Below, one piece after another: positions 12,012-23,627 of a DNA stretch of 64,000 nt (the first letter of the stretch is position 1; each line of letters begins with the position of its first letter). Source of the stretch: Ambrosia x helenae (taxonomy: Eukaryota > Streptophyta > Magnoliopsida > Asterales > Asteraceae); assembly GCA_030844895.1 (NCBI GenBank), contig JAUTDX010000063.1, positions 868,001 to 932,000 of the forward strand, given 5' to 3'. The notes beneath the pieces were generated by a model, which ran no database searches, was not told the DNA's origin, and worked only from the letters and a program-made list of their open reading frames with translations. The position numbers and the translations under genes are program-made.

Positions 12012-15000
12012 GTGTGTGTATATTACTATGAACTATTCTTCTTATTTTGGTATCATATTTTTATGTTCTAACATAAATACATCCTTCAATGTCAGTGGTG
12101 ATCCTCAGGCATCTGTCGATGCTGATGCTAGTGACAATCTAAATGAGGTCGATAACAGAACTTGACATTATTTTCATTATACTTTTTGATTTTGGAGTGT
12201 TTTCAATCTCACATAAAATATCCTTGTTTCTTTTTCATATCAGGATTTGGATGAGTATGATGGAGATAATGAACCAGTTGACTACGCCCAAGGTCCATGT
12301 ACTCCAGGACTATGGAAGAACCAAATTTGGCCAACATTCAAGAAACTTCTGCATGTGATGATCATCAGGAACCAGAAAATCATGCCATAACTGAGTCTTC
12401 AGTGAAGGGGAATTTAGAAAACCTTTTCCCACCTGAACAGCATCAAAATCCATTTGACTCGCTTGAGAAATCACAACCTCACGTTGCAGAAACAGAACAG
12501 ATGTTTGGTTCAACACCTCTTACAGAATTACTATCAACTGGAGCTGTTATTCCTGTATCTAATGATCCTGCCAAAGTGGAGGGTTTATTAAACCAAAATG
12601 TCAGGAACGAGGACCCTGGATTTCAGACTGCCAGTGATAACCATGAAAACTTTTTAAAATATCAAGGTATGCTAACATGTTTCAATGTTTTGTATTATTT
12701 AAGTAGGTCATGCTAGCTGGTTTCAGAAGGTTGTTATGTTGGAAATTCATCCAACTTTTTTTTTTTTTTTGTTTTTTTTTTTTGCAGGAAATCAGGACCT
12801 TGGAGTTCAGACCAGTAATGATCGCCATGTAAACTTTGTAGAATATCAAGGCATGTTTAGTATAGTTTAAGTAGATCCAGCTATATGTGGTTTCATAAAG
12901 TTTATTTTAGAGTATCATCAATTTTCTCTTAATTCATCAGGAAATCAGGAGAATACGTTTCATCCTACCACTGAATTGGAATCAAACACTGATAAAGACA
13001 ATCTTGTTGGTACTCCCCAACATCATACGTCTTTCGATCCAAACAATGCCGCAACTCCGGTTCTGTTTTCTCATGACAGCATGCCAGATTCTAACTTTCC
13101 TAGTCTTAGGCCATGCATCACTTTCCCGAACCATGAAACTAATGGTAAGAAGCTAAAGTTACACATATATAGTCCAGTGTTCTCAATCTAACATCAAATC
13201 TGTTGTGATTATTTCCAGCTGAAGGACCATATGCAACTGAAGCATCGAATAAAAACTTTCCAGAAATTCATCATGCTGAATATAATCAGAATTCCGAAGT
13301 TCGGGTGGATAATGTAATTCAAAGTGAGGTGCATGTAGAAAGCATCAACAACTATAGCAATAACTTTTCTACCCCTGTAAATCAAAGGGAGGTTCAAGTA
13401 GAAAACATCAACAGCTACGCTAATGACTATCCTGCTCCTGAGAAACGGCTCTCTTTACCCCACTGGCTTTCAGATGTGCCCAAAAACTTTCTACCAGAAA
13501 GTACACCAATTGAAAAAGACATAACATCGGGAACAAAACGCAGTTTCACTGAAAGCTCAATGACTGATCAGAGCCTAAATTTAAATGAATCTTCGGGTTT
13601 ATTCAACACAAATACGACTGCCCAGAGTTTAAATTTGAATCAATCTTCGGGTTTTTACACCACAAACATGACTAGTCATAGTCTAAATTTGAATCAATCT
13701 TCGGGCTTTTACACCACAAACACGACTGATCAGAGTCTAAATTTGAATCAATCTTCGGGTTTTTACACCACAAAACCGACTGGTCAGAGTCTAAATTTGA
13801 ACCAAGCTTCCGGTTTTCTCACCACAAATACGCCTGCTCAGAGTCTAAATTTAAATCAATCTTCGGGTTTCTTCCCCACAAATACGACTGGTCAGGGTCT
13901 AAGTTTAAATCAATCTTCGGGTTTTTTCACCACAAATACAACTGGTCAGAGTTCAAATTTAAATCAGTCTTCTGGTCCATTCACCATAAATATGACGGGA
14001 CAATCTGTTATGAATGATGACGATTTGCTGTCTTCAATATTAGGTAAGCACACTATTCTGTTTTCTATAACTGTGAGTTTATCTCTTAAATGATGAATTC
14101 TTTTTTATTCAGTTGGAAGAAAATCTTCAATATTGAAAACGAAGCCCAGTCCTCCTGTCGCGACACCATCTACAAAACGTAGACGAGCTACTGCACCCAA
14201 AACTGGTGTTCCAAAAAGAAAGGTGCTCATGGATGATAACATGGTTTTGCATGGCGAGTATGTTCCATTTCATTGTTTTATTACTTGGTTTTCTTTTATT
14301 ATTTTATTGTTGTCTGTGAACACTTATGAAAATTCTTTTCTTTTTTCAAACAGCACAATACGTCAGCAACTGACAAACACCGAAGACATTCGGCGATTAA
14401 GAAAGAAAGCTCCCTGCACTCGTTCTGAAATTTCAATGCTGGAGAAACAGTTCTGGGAAGATGACATTTTTAGTGAACCTATATTTACTGGTGAGTTTTT
14501 TGTTGACTAGTTCATGATGCTTGGTTTCTGATCTATTAATTAAGTTTTTTTCTTTTACTTTATAGATACCAATGTTAGCTGATTTACATTTCGGTCTAAA
14601 TTATTCTGTATTTTACCGTATCTTAACATTTCGAAAAATGTTATGAGTTTTTAGGTTGCTACACTAACAATGCCTTATTTTACAGGGGTGTCGGTTAAAT
14701 TGGCTTCTTTGCACAATCAGTTATATAATCTAAGTAAAATTGTTGTCTCCCGTAATGATGCTTTGTTAGAAGGTGGAAAAGACCCGATATCAATTTCCCA
14801 GAGTTATGAAAAGGACAAACAACCGCAAGTTGGGCCAGATGTTCCTAAAGAAAATGCTGACTTTGACCCTGTTGCACAGCCGATTGAGCTTCCTGTGGTG
14901 ACAGACAATCAGACACGTGATAACAATACAGCCACTTTAGATTATGGAAATCAACCCCCGCAGATGGCTGCAACTGAACACGTGGGAGAACCCTTTAGTT

Positions 15001-16912
15001 CAGAACATGATCATTTTGGGGAGAGAACTGCAATGGAAATTGATCCAAAAAGTTTTCCAGATGCTGATATTGGAGTTCCTGTTATGCCTACTGAGGTTGA
15101 ACCACCAACAAATGTTGATGTGGTTCCAAGTAATGCTTTTGACATGTCAGCAGCAATGAGCGAGGTTCAGGTGGATGCTTCTCTGCAAACCGATGCCCCA
15201 GGTGTAAATTCAACTGAGAAAATCGACTTACAATCTGTTGAAATGGATATAAACAGTTTTAATCATCTGGAAAGTAACATAGCTTCTGAAACCAATGCTG
15301 ATGTTGCTCCTGTTAAAGAAGTATCAGAAGAAAAACATGATCAAGACGTTGAATATAGGAAAAATGAAGAAGCTATTGTGAACGAGGATGCAGCCTTAGA
15401 TTCAAATGTTGAGTCTAGTATCCATAATTCGGTTTACAATGGTATATTTGGTGAAGAATTTGGAACAGAAGTCAATCCAGTTTTGGAAAATGTTTCATTG
15501 GACGAAAGAGAAAACGCAGGTCATCAAGTTACTTTTGAGACTACTGAAATAAATGTAGAAGATATCGCTGCTGATAACAAGGTTGATGATAATGTAAGTG
15601 AAATTTTGATAGTTTTCAACGTTATAAAAGAATGCTTGCTTAATCGGAAATTCTTATTTTGCATTTGTTGTGCAGGAGTTAACTCATCCTGCAGTTGAAA
15701 ATGATACAGGTTTGCATTCTTACTGATTATACAGTCTTAATACATTGTTACATTAAATTGAACTAGTATTATGCCCGCGCGCTTCGCTGCGCAAATAAAA
15801 TTCTAAAAAAACATGGCAGCGTATTGCATTCTAATTTGGCTAAATTTCATAAAGCATGTCTCTTTCTCGCTCTCATTCTCATAAGAGACGGCTTTTGAAA
15901 GTAAATTTAAGATTTATCAAAATTTCAATTCTTGTTTTTTTTACAACCCACATATGTTTTTATGTTTATTCTGTTCATACAATCATTCAAGCTTAACTTT
16001 CTTAGTATAATATAATGATTTTAGAATTTATATTTATATTATAGTCATTTTGCAATTGATCTAGACGGTCACTTTGTCTTTTTAATTGAAATCATATAAG
16101 GGTTAGGAGCTTCAAAGCAACTCACATGATAGTAATGAATGTGATAATTCAAATACATTAATAAGTCTCTAAATTGATTATATAGTTATAGTACAAGTGC
16201 ATAATGCAATAAGGGGTATTATGGGAAACTTTTACATGACACATCTATGTTAAAGCATGAGTCTCTTGATATCCCATCTTAAAATGGGTGTAAAATTACT
16301 TTTCTAGACATGTCTCCTCCTTAATAAGGTAACATAGATAAATAAGTGTCTGTATTCATTGTATAGTCATTTTTGAGTGGGTGGTTGTTTGTTCAGATTT
16401 CCTGAATTTTGACGATCTTGATGATGATGCGGGGGATGCTGGTGGTGATTACGCGCCTGATGAGGAAGCCACACGGGTTATAGACAACAGTGGGTGGTCT
16501 ACCCGTACAAAGTACGTATACCTATATTCGCACATGTCAATCTTAGGGTTATTAACAAATGAAGTTATCATTATTACAAAAACCTGTTTGACAAGTTAAA
16601 TTTGTGTTAGGGCTGTTGCAAAATACCTCCAAATTATGTTTGACAAGGAAGGAGAGCGTGGAAGGAATATGCTTGCGGTAAACAATCTGCTCGTTGGCAA
16701 AACACGCAAGGAAGCCTCAAGAATGTTCTTCGAAACATTGGTACGTTGTGCTAGTCATAAGTTTCTTCTGCGACTATCATTCGATGATCCACTTAATAAC
16801 GCACATTTTACAGGTTCTGAAGACGAAAGATTACATCCATGTAGAGCAGGCAGATCCGTATGAAAACATAAATATATTCCCACGGGCAAAGCTTTTGAAA
16901 TCAGACTTTTAG
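9182..16912 (+). CDS. SYN4-like: Cohesin alpha-kleisin, RAD21/SYN4-type (sister chromatid cohesion 1 protein), tandem copy 2
   Basis: Kleisin subunit of nuclear cohesin; closes the SMC1-SMC3 ring and is cut by separase. 17 exons: 9182-9305, 10671-10929, 11162-11259, 11344-11387, 11909-11967, 12096-12147, 12244-12666, 12788-12850, 12941-13144, 13219-14043, 14113-14257, 14354-14490, 14686-15593, 15676-15709, 16397-16511, 16611-16740, 16814-16912. About 1239 residues, longer than remembered Arabidopsis SYN4. The N-terminal Rad21/Rec8 domain starts MFYSQFILAKKGPLG at the ATG. A conserved mid block (KRKVLMDD, RKKAPCTR) is in exons 11-12. An acidic linker is in exon 13. The winged helix ends the protein. 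One G is missing near 12315 (TGG AAG for TGG GAA in copy 1), giving an early stop at 12387 unless it is a sequence error. The mid block and the FTES/DLLSSIL context suggest SYN4/RAD21.3 rather than SYN2 or SYN3; that assignment rests on memory of the family. Confidence 0.9.
9640..9998. repeat. Unclassified repeat-like segment in intron 1 of copy 2
   Basis: The part 9655-9735 holds two related GGCTACTTCC/GGCTGCTTCC motifs and reads like a dispersed repeat rather than intron. No ends or target duplication are visible. Confidence 0.25.
13572..14003 (+). repeat. Eight 54-bp coding repeats (18 residues) in exon 10 of kleisin copy 2
   Basis: Eight in-frame units, consensus SLNLNQSSGFYTTNTTGQ, occupy exactly 432 bases. 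The region is low complexity (Ser, Asn, Thr, Gly, Gln) with one aromatic pair per unit. It sits in the unstructured linker between the N- and C-terminal kleisin domains. Confidence 0.95.
15763..16338 (-). mobile_element. Non-autonomous Helitron in intron 14 of kleisin copy 2
   Basis: On the minus strand the insert starts TCTATGTTACC and ends CTAG, preceded by a GC-rich palindrome GCGCAGCGAAGCGCGC. It sits between A and T as Helitrons do. Copy 1 (about 6918) gives the uninterrupted empty site ATTGAA/TAAATAAG, so both ends are certain. 576 bp, no coding capacity. Confidence 0.88.
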
Positions 16913-17165
16913 TAGAGAGATATACTAATTGAAGCTGCAAGATATCTGTTATTACTTAGAAGAAATCTGTTGTTTGTTTGGTTGTTTGTTGTTTGTTTTT
17001 CAAGTAAAGTAGTTATTAAGGAGGGAGTTTAGTTTAGTAGATAATGTACCACTTGTAATGGTTGTTAGAACCAAACCAAAACAACCTATGCATTAATTAA
17101 TAATTATTTGTATATACGTATATATCATATCCTTCCTTAATCAACATGCTAATTTAGTATTATTA

Positions 17166-17533
17166 TATTACTGTTGTATTGTGTGATTCACTTTGAATTC
17201 AACTCATGTTGTTGTTGAAAGAAAAAACTGTGATTTTATTATTATTATTATGTACAACAAGCTTTTGCATTTTTTTTGTGAAGTTTATTATGAACATCAG
17301 TGTGAGTGAGTGTCACGTGTCATATCTATGGTTGTTTTCTCTCAATCAAACAGTGGATATTTGTGGTAACCAACTATTTAGATTTTTAGGATCATAAAAA
17401 GTAAACTTGTTGTATGTAAATAAAAAGTTTCATTTGGATGTCGTCGAGCTACTTACTTTTATTTTTCTTTCTTGTATAAAGAGACTTCTATAAAAAGCTA
17501 CTCGATGCTTTAAAATTACAAATGTTATTATTA
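17166..17533. other. Intergenic DNA
   Basis: AT-rich sequence past the end of the duplicated unit. I see no gene, RNA or repeat structure. Confidence 0.5.
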
Positions 17534-18499
17534 GAACATGTGTAATGGTAAGGTGAATTTTTTTTTATGAGGCATTAATAGACATGTAGCATGTGGGATC
17601 ATTAAGGGAATCAAATTAGGATGGGGTGTAGTGGTAAGGTAAAAAATTTCAAGCCATTCCAATCAATGGGGCTTGCATATCATTGTCCCATCTAAGACTA
17701 AACGGTATGCTCTCGGGGAGAAGGTCGGGGAGGATGAGGTGGCAACGCCACCGATCGGGCACACCGCCCCTCCCGAACGAATTTCGGTGACTTCGGTGAA
17801 AATGCCCCGTCTTTCCCGAGCAATTTGATTGGCCCAATTTTTTAAACGTTGAGCTTGAGTTTTTTTTTTTTTTTTTTTTTAAAATTCAAACTTTATAATA
17901 TATATATACACACACTCTTGCAGTAGGAAGAAGAAGAAGATACAGGGCGATTCCGGTGGTGGCTCCGATGCCGGAGATTGGCGACGGTGGTGGAGGTGGA
18001 GGTGGAGGTGGCTGTGGACGTGACCGCAGAAAGAAGATGGAGGTGGCTGTGGAGGTGGAGGTGGAGGTGGAGGTGGAGGTGGAGGCAGAAAGGAGATGAA
18101 TATGCAGGTGGATGGAGGTGGAGGTGGGTATGATGGTTGTTCTTGATGAAGATGAAGTGGTTATGTGTATTTTTTTAGTTGAAATGTATTTTTTTAAATA
18201 TAAAATATTAAATAGATTAAATAAAAATAATAAAAAAAGGAAGGGGAATGGGGGAGTTGGGGGAAACCATTTCCAAAGTTTGGGGGAGAAAATGGGGGAA
18301 ATGACATAGCGCTGATGTGGCAGTTGGGGGAGTTGGGGGAATGGGGGGCACACCATATAGTCTAATAAAAAAACGTTGTGGAAATTTTTATAGAGGGCAA
18401 GAAAACGCCCCAATTTAGATGGAGGGGGCGGTGTTACATTGGGTTGGGGGCGTTATTTGCCCCAAAAACGCCCAAAACTTGCCACCATTACATATGGTC
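17534..18499. mobile_element. PIF/Harbinger-like element with TTA target duplication and GGAGGT-rich core
   Basis: The ends GAACATGTGTAATGG and (complement of right end) GACCATATGTAATGG are inverted repeats flanked by TTA (17531-17533 and 18500-18502). The core 17930-18125 is an imperfect GGAGGTGGAGGT array. The right part contains GGGGGA runs and GCGCC motifs. No transposase is visible. Long open frames across the core are low-complexity and not credible genes. Confidence 0.65.
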
Positions 18500-18502
18500 T
18501 TA

Positions 18503-19340
18503 GGGGGGAAGGGGCACAAGCCCCATGTAGCCCCATCCTAACCAATCACATAATGTCATGTCATTTTTACCCTCAAACCAAAAATCGAAGTCCCGAGGGT
18601 CGGAACCGTGTAGCCCCTTAGCTAGTGAAGCCCAAAGCTAGTGAAGCCCAAAGCTACAAGCCTCGTGTGCCCAAAGCTAGTAATTTCCTATGTTTTTTAA
18701 GATGGCATATGAAAAGTTTAGTGCTTCACACCCAAAATGTCATGAAATTTTTCCCAATAATACCCTTCTATGCAAAATCCTCTTGTACATCCCCTCTCCT
18801 ACTTATTATTTATTACATGGAGCAACTTTGGTGAATTCATGTGTGTATGTCACGTATGAAACAAAACGTAAAGTTATTTGGCAAAGTTGTTTGTATCATT
18901 TAATAGTATATATCGTTAAGTGGTAGGCGTGACCAAAGTGTTACGTGTGAGGTAGTGTAGTCTTGAGAATAAATGTATTATGGAACTAAAATCAATTTAT
19001 TTCAATAATTCGTACGGATGTTATTATACTTTAGTTGAGATAAGAATAATTATCTTATGTTGTTACAAGTATTCGTTATTTAATATATCATTTAAATAAA
19101 AAGTTTTCGATGAATTTTACGTCTTAATATATATATATTTATGTTGAGAATTAAAAAAAAAAACAGCTAAAATCGTGGGAAAAAGAAAAAGAAAAAGAAA
19201 AAGAAAACGTAAAAGTCATGACGACCGACCTAAAAAGTGAAATGATCCAACATTAATTAAACGGTGCAGCTAAAATAAAAATGATAATAATAATAATAAA
19301 AAAAAAAAAGAATAAAGGGGTGTGTTAGTGTTATTAATAA
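18503..19340. other. Intergenic DNA
   Basis: It holds a short GCCCAAAGCTAGT tandem repeat near 18628-18680 and AAAAAG repeats near 19180-19205. No gene is recognised. Confidence 0.4.
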
Positions 19341-19661
19341 GACTAAACGGAGTGGGGCGGGAGAGAGGGCGGGAAGGGGGGGGGAATACCGCCGCAACCC
19401 GGCGTGGAAGTGGCGTGGAGGGGTGGGGCGGGAAGGAGATCACCGGCGTGGGGGGGAGAGGTGGGCCACGTGGCGCGAGGTAATTGGGCCAGCTTTTTTT
19501 TTTTTATTTTTTTTTTAACTTTAACACAATATAATATTATTTCCTTCCCCCCCTCTTCCCCCCCTTCCACTCCCCACAATTATTTTCCCCCCCACAAGGG
19601 CCCCACAAGTGCCACATGGCGCTTCATCCCCCTCTTTCCCGCCCCCCCACTCCTTATAGTC
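19341..19661. mobile_element. PIF/Harbinger MITE (GACTA...GGAGTGGGG family)
   Basis: The ends GACTAAACGGAGTGGGG and (complement) GACTATAAGGAGTGGGG are flanked by TAA on both sides (19338-19340, 19662-19664). The sequence matches the terminal regions of the larger element at 29317-31231, including CCCCACAAGTGCCACATG. It looks like an internal-deletion derivative. Confidence 0.85.
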
Positions 19662-19664
19662 TAA

Positions 19665-19744
19665 GAGTGTAGGTAGTTTGTATGTATGTATTTGCAACCT
19701 CCCCTGACCTCCAAAATAAATCTCTCACAAATCCACTCACTTCC

Positions 19745-19780
<36 letters not shown>

Positions 19781-19876
19781 TTTCCGATTATTAATATTAA
19801 TTAAGAATAATAATAATAATCGCCGGAGAGTCGAAAAGAGACTCGCCTGTTCTTCGATTCTTCTCCGACTTGGTTT
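19665..19876 (+). promoter_or_regulatory. Probable 5' untranslated region of the BZW-type gene
   Basis: Contains a (CT)n(GT)n microsatellite at about 19747-19780 just before the five-base first coding exon. A PIF MITE ends directly upstream at 19661, so the core promoter may lie in or next to that element. No clear TATA box was chosen. Confidence 0.4.
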
Positions 19877-22800
19877 ATGAGGTACCCCCACCCCCTTTTC
19901 TCTTAATCTTAAATAAATATTATCTTTTTCAATAAATAAATAAATCTATTTTTTTTTTTAATTTTTTGGATCTTGTTACCTCTTTCCAAGATTTTTAGAT
20001 CTGCTCTTTTTTTGTTCTTGTGAATTCAATTCGTTCAATAGAAAAAAAAACGTTCTTCATGTTTGGTGATTGTTTACTTGTGGAAACGGAAAGTAAGGGT
20101 TTCATGAAACCTTTTCCTTTTTGTTTAATTTAATGCGTTTTTTTATTTTATTTTATTTTATTTTATTTTGTGTATGTCTGGATCTTGTTTGATATATTTG
20201 GTTTTGTGTTCTTTTTTGCAGCTCGAAGGAGAAGCCCACTCTAGGGTAAGTTTTTTGTTTTGTTTTGTTTTGTTTTTGTACGCCTAATATTTTATATGCT
20301 ATTTAGACCTAAATAAATTAAATAAAACAATTTCAATGATAATTATTTCTTGTGATGTTTCTCGTTAGACTAGACCTAAATATATATATCTATCACTTTT
20401 TGAGTGTCTTTAATGCAATTTTGACTTTATCTTTTGATTCGTCATGTTCTTCTTTCTGTGGTCCTTTTTTTGGCTTTTTTTTTCTTATGCAACGTATTTT
20501 ATTATATTTTTTATTATCCAGAATTTGACTAATATTGCTAGGTCAGTGTTTAGTTTATACATCATCTAACCACTTGTTAGTGTTTTGAATTTTGGATTTA
20601 TTTTTCTTGATTAATATGAATGAACTGGGATATGATTGAAATGCGACTGTAACCAAGAGCCGTAAATCTTTGCCACCCTTTGAAGAATCAAGTTTATGGT
20701 TTTTCCTCTTTTGAGGGTTAGGATCAAATACATAGTGAAAGAAAAATAGGAAGGGTATCAAACGGACTCCGATTGAACTCATTCAAGCGGCATTGGAATC
20801 GTCTTATCGAACCCTACGTCGTTAGGTTTTAGGTATTCGTTTTTTTGGGGTTTTAGCTTGTAGTTTTTAGAATATGCATTATATCATTGTGTCTTTTATG
20901 TACCATCGTGTCTTTTTCTTATTTTCATCGTTGTGTCATTTTTTCAATTCACTGTGTCTTTTTTCTTCAGCATTGTGTTATATTTTTTGGCACTGTGTTA
21001 TATTTTGTGGCTCATTGTGTCATATTTGATGATCTATTGTGTTTTTTTGTATCCTTCTCACCCTTCTCATTTTTTGTAGCCTTTGTAGAATAACCCAACC
21101 CTTAGTTTTGATAGCTTTTTTTTAAATAAAAAAAAACAATGGACACTCTTGACTCTTGAATGATAGAATTGAATAGGCGATGCTGTACCTTTTTTTTGTC
21201 ATTTTGTTTATGAAGATATTATAAATTTATAAATCTGGAGGATGAATGTGTGGAAGATGATAAGAATTTTAGTTTGGGCGTCTAATTAACTCTTATGTTC
21301 TCCGTAACTTTACCATATTTATCTGTACGTATAGTGGACAGCGGATCAAGACCCGCAAACGGAATATTGCAGCTCCTCTGGACCCTGCAGCATTTGCGGA
21401 TGCAGTGGTCCAGATTTACTTGGATAATGCTGGTGATCTGGTATTATGTTATATTGTTATTTTTACGCAGTTAGCTGTGTTATATGCTTTCATGGTACAG
21501 TATACCACCATTAGGCTATATGAAACCGTTATTCAATTGCAGGAACTAATTGCAAAGAGCATTGAATCTTCAGACCTTAACTTCAGCAGATATGGTGACA
21601 CCTTTTTTGAGGCAAGAATCCCAACTTCATTTCGTTCTATTTTCTCTGTATGAATCAAGTTCTTCAATTGAAAATTGAACCCGCCTTGTACTGCTTTTCA
21701 GGTTGTCTTCACTGGAGGGCGTACTCAACCTGGAACAACCAAGCCTGATGAGGGGGAGCGCCACACGTACTCTATTTTAGACTGTGAGGCTAAACGCGAA
21801 GAAATACTGCCATCTGTAATCTACATTCAGAAGATTCTGAGGCGAAGGCCTTTCCTGATAAAAAATCTTGAAAATGTCATGCGAAGATTTCTTCAGTCAC
21901 TTGAGTTCTTTGAGGAAAATGAACGAATTAAGCTGTCAATTTTTACGGCACTTGCTTTTTCCCAGAAGCTCTCTGGTCTGCCACCAGAGACTGTCTTCCA
22001 GCCACTTCTTAAGGATAACCTAGTTGGAAAAGGGCTGGTTCTTACTTTCATTACAGATTTTTTCAAGGAATATCTTATTGATAATAGCCTTGATGATCTT
22101 ATTTCCATCTTGAAACGTGGAAAAATGGAGGACAATTTACTTGATTTCTTTCCGTCTGGAAAACGATCTGCTGAAGCTTTCTCTGAGCATTTCACGTAAG
22201 TTCAAGTTTGCGTGTATGCGTGTATTTTTTTTTTTTGAAGGGTATCATTGGTTAAGAATCTATTTGTAATGTTAAAACTGCAGCAAGGCAGGCATGGGTT
22301 CTTTAGTGGAATATAACGACAAGAAGATCTTTGAGGTGAAGGTGAAAGAAATGAAAACTGCTTTAACAACTCAGATAGCAGAGGAAGCTGAACTTTCTGA
22401 AGTGATAGAAATGGTGAAACAGCATGTCAAAGATGCTAAGTTACCTGAAATTGAGGTTGTGAGGATTCTGTGGGATGTTTTGATGGAAGCTGTTCAATGG
22501 TCAGGGAAGAACCAACAGCAGAATGTAAACCTGGCTCTCCGACAGGTATATTATAACAGTATCTTGCATGAAAAAGCAGGCGCAATGTTCTGTTAGATTT
22601 TTAATTTAACGATTTGTTCATGCAGGTGAAAACATGGCAAAGTTACTGAGCACGTTCTGCACAAGTGGAAAGCTCGAGCTAGAACTGCTTTACAAGGTTC
22701 AAGTTCAGTGTTATGAAGATACAAAATTAATGAAACTGTTCCCTGACATTGTGAGGTCTCTTTATGATCAAGATGTGCTTGCTGAAGATACTATACTTCA

Positions 22801-23029
22801 TTGGTTCCGTAAAGGAACCAACCCAAAAGGAAGGTAATATATATATATATATTTTTTAAACCCTCTAATCATGTGAGCATAATGATTGTAAGAACGATAA
22901 AGAACAAGAACTTACTTAGATATTATGAATGTATGTTATTAAGTTGTTTTGATATGGTGCAGGCAAAGCTTTGTGAAGGCGTTGGAGCCATTTGTGAAGT
23001 GGCTAGAAGAGGCTGAAGAGGAGGAATAA
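19877..23029 (+). CDS. BZW-like: eIF5-mimic protein / basic leucine zipper and W2 domain protein (BZW family)
   Basis: Translation regulator; the animal homologues (5MP1/2) bind eIF2 and eIF3 through the C-terminal W2 domain and compete with eIF5. Exons: 19877-19881, 20222-20245, 21335-21440, 21543-21611, 21702-22195, 22284-22545, 22626-22833, 22963-23029, giving about 411 residues, the usual family length. The start is split: ATGAG joins to CTCGAAGG, so the protein begins MSSKEKPTLGGQRIKTRKRN. Diagnostic stretches are LDPAAFADAVVQIYLDNAGD, FFEVVFTGGRTQPGTTKPDE and a C-terminal W2 domain ending FVKWLEEAEEEE. The intron after exon 4 uses a GC donor (GAG/gcaaga). Exon 7 lacks one G in the Trp-Ala codons at about 22635-22637 (ACATGGCAAAG where ACATGGGCAAAG keeps frame), probably a homopolymer error since everything else is intact. 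Confidence 0.9.
20870..21055 (+). repeat. Degenerate tandem repeat (CATTGTGTC plus T-rich spacer) in intron 2 of the BZW gene
   Basis: About eight irregular units of roughly 20-25 bases, each containing CA(T/C)TGTGT followed by a T run. An open frame across it is an artefact of the repeat. Confidence 0.7.
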
Positions 23030-23488
23030 GACGGTCAGTCTTGTATTTGCCTATCTTATGTTATATCTCCATAATCAGTGTGTTAAAACCTGAAATTTTC
23101 TCTCTGTACTTTAAACCATAAACCATGTTTTAGTTGCTGCTGTTATTTGTCAAAAAGTGTATGGTTGCTTGGATTGATTTCAATAATAATTGGTGTTTGT
23201 TGACTTAATCCTATTGAAGCATATTAGTAACTTTGGTTATGTCTTCAGTATCTTGTGTGATGAGTTGTTTTTAGTTGATAAGTTGACTTTTTGGTGTCCA
23301 AAGGCCTAGTTGGACCGTAGGGCTAGTAAGGAATTGAGCAGGAGCCATGGTTCTTGTAACCTACTCTTCTTTTTGCTTGTAGCGTTGGTTGTCCAGAGTC
23401 ACATATGGTTCTACAGTGGTGCTCGTCAGGAAGGGTCAATGAGCCTGGCCCACCCGGAGGGGCACATAAAAACCTGTTAAATTACCGG
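23030..23488 (+). other. 3' flank of the BZW gene
   Basis: The 3' untranslated region probably runs to about 23200 (AATAATAA near 23180). No other gene is seen. Confidence 0.45.
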
Positions 23489-23599
23489 GTTTTTTTTTTT
23501 GAACGGCAAATTTCTTCTCCTTGTGAGACTTGAACCCATAACCTTCTTTTAAGGTGTTCTTAGAAGCTTTGCTTCTACCATTGAGCCATCAACCCCAAT
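23489..23599 (-). mobile_element. tRNA-derived SINE
   Basis: On the minus strand the element starts about 23599. It has an A-box-like TGGCTCAATGGT and a B-box-like GGTTCAAGTCTC and ends in a poly-A tail (poly-T at 23489-23500 on the plus strand). Flanking 9-bp duplications AATTACCGG are at 23480-23488 and 23600-23608. Total about 111 bp. Confidence 0.82.
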
Positions 23600-23627
23600 A
23601 ATTACCGGTTATTAGAGCATTCAGAAT

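Larger units (their letters stand above)
9999..17165 (+). repeat. Tandem duplication unit, copy 2
   Basis: Partner of 270-7690. Exon 1 and 5' flank (before 9999) match nothing inside the window, as expected if the equivalent for copy 1 lies to the left. Intron 1 is rearranged near 10380-10470, with a local repeat of TAGCACTATTTGTAAGTTTA. Confidence 0.9.

Noticed and set aside
270..17165. Tandem kleisin copies as an assembly duplication of one locus
   Set aside because: Copies differ by private transposons, in-frame duplications and microsatellite length, and copy 2 has a distinct 5' flank. Two haplotypes joined by mistake cannot be fully excluded without read depth.
17886..18413. 175-codon minus-strand frame rich in Pro, Ser and Thr
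   Set aside because: It is a translation of a GGAGGT repeat array inside a transposon, with no conserved domain.
20887..21093. 68-codon frame in a BZW intron
   Set aside because: Produced by the CATTGTGTC repeat; it lies wholly inside an intron of a well-supported gene.
23489..23599. tRNA gene
   Set aside because: The A- and B-box-like motifs are present, but there is no cloverleaf; the poly-A tail and flanking duplications identify a SINE. The same reasoning applies to 55054-55268.
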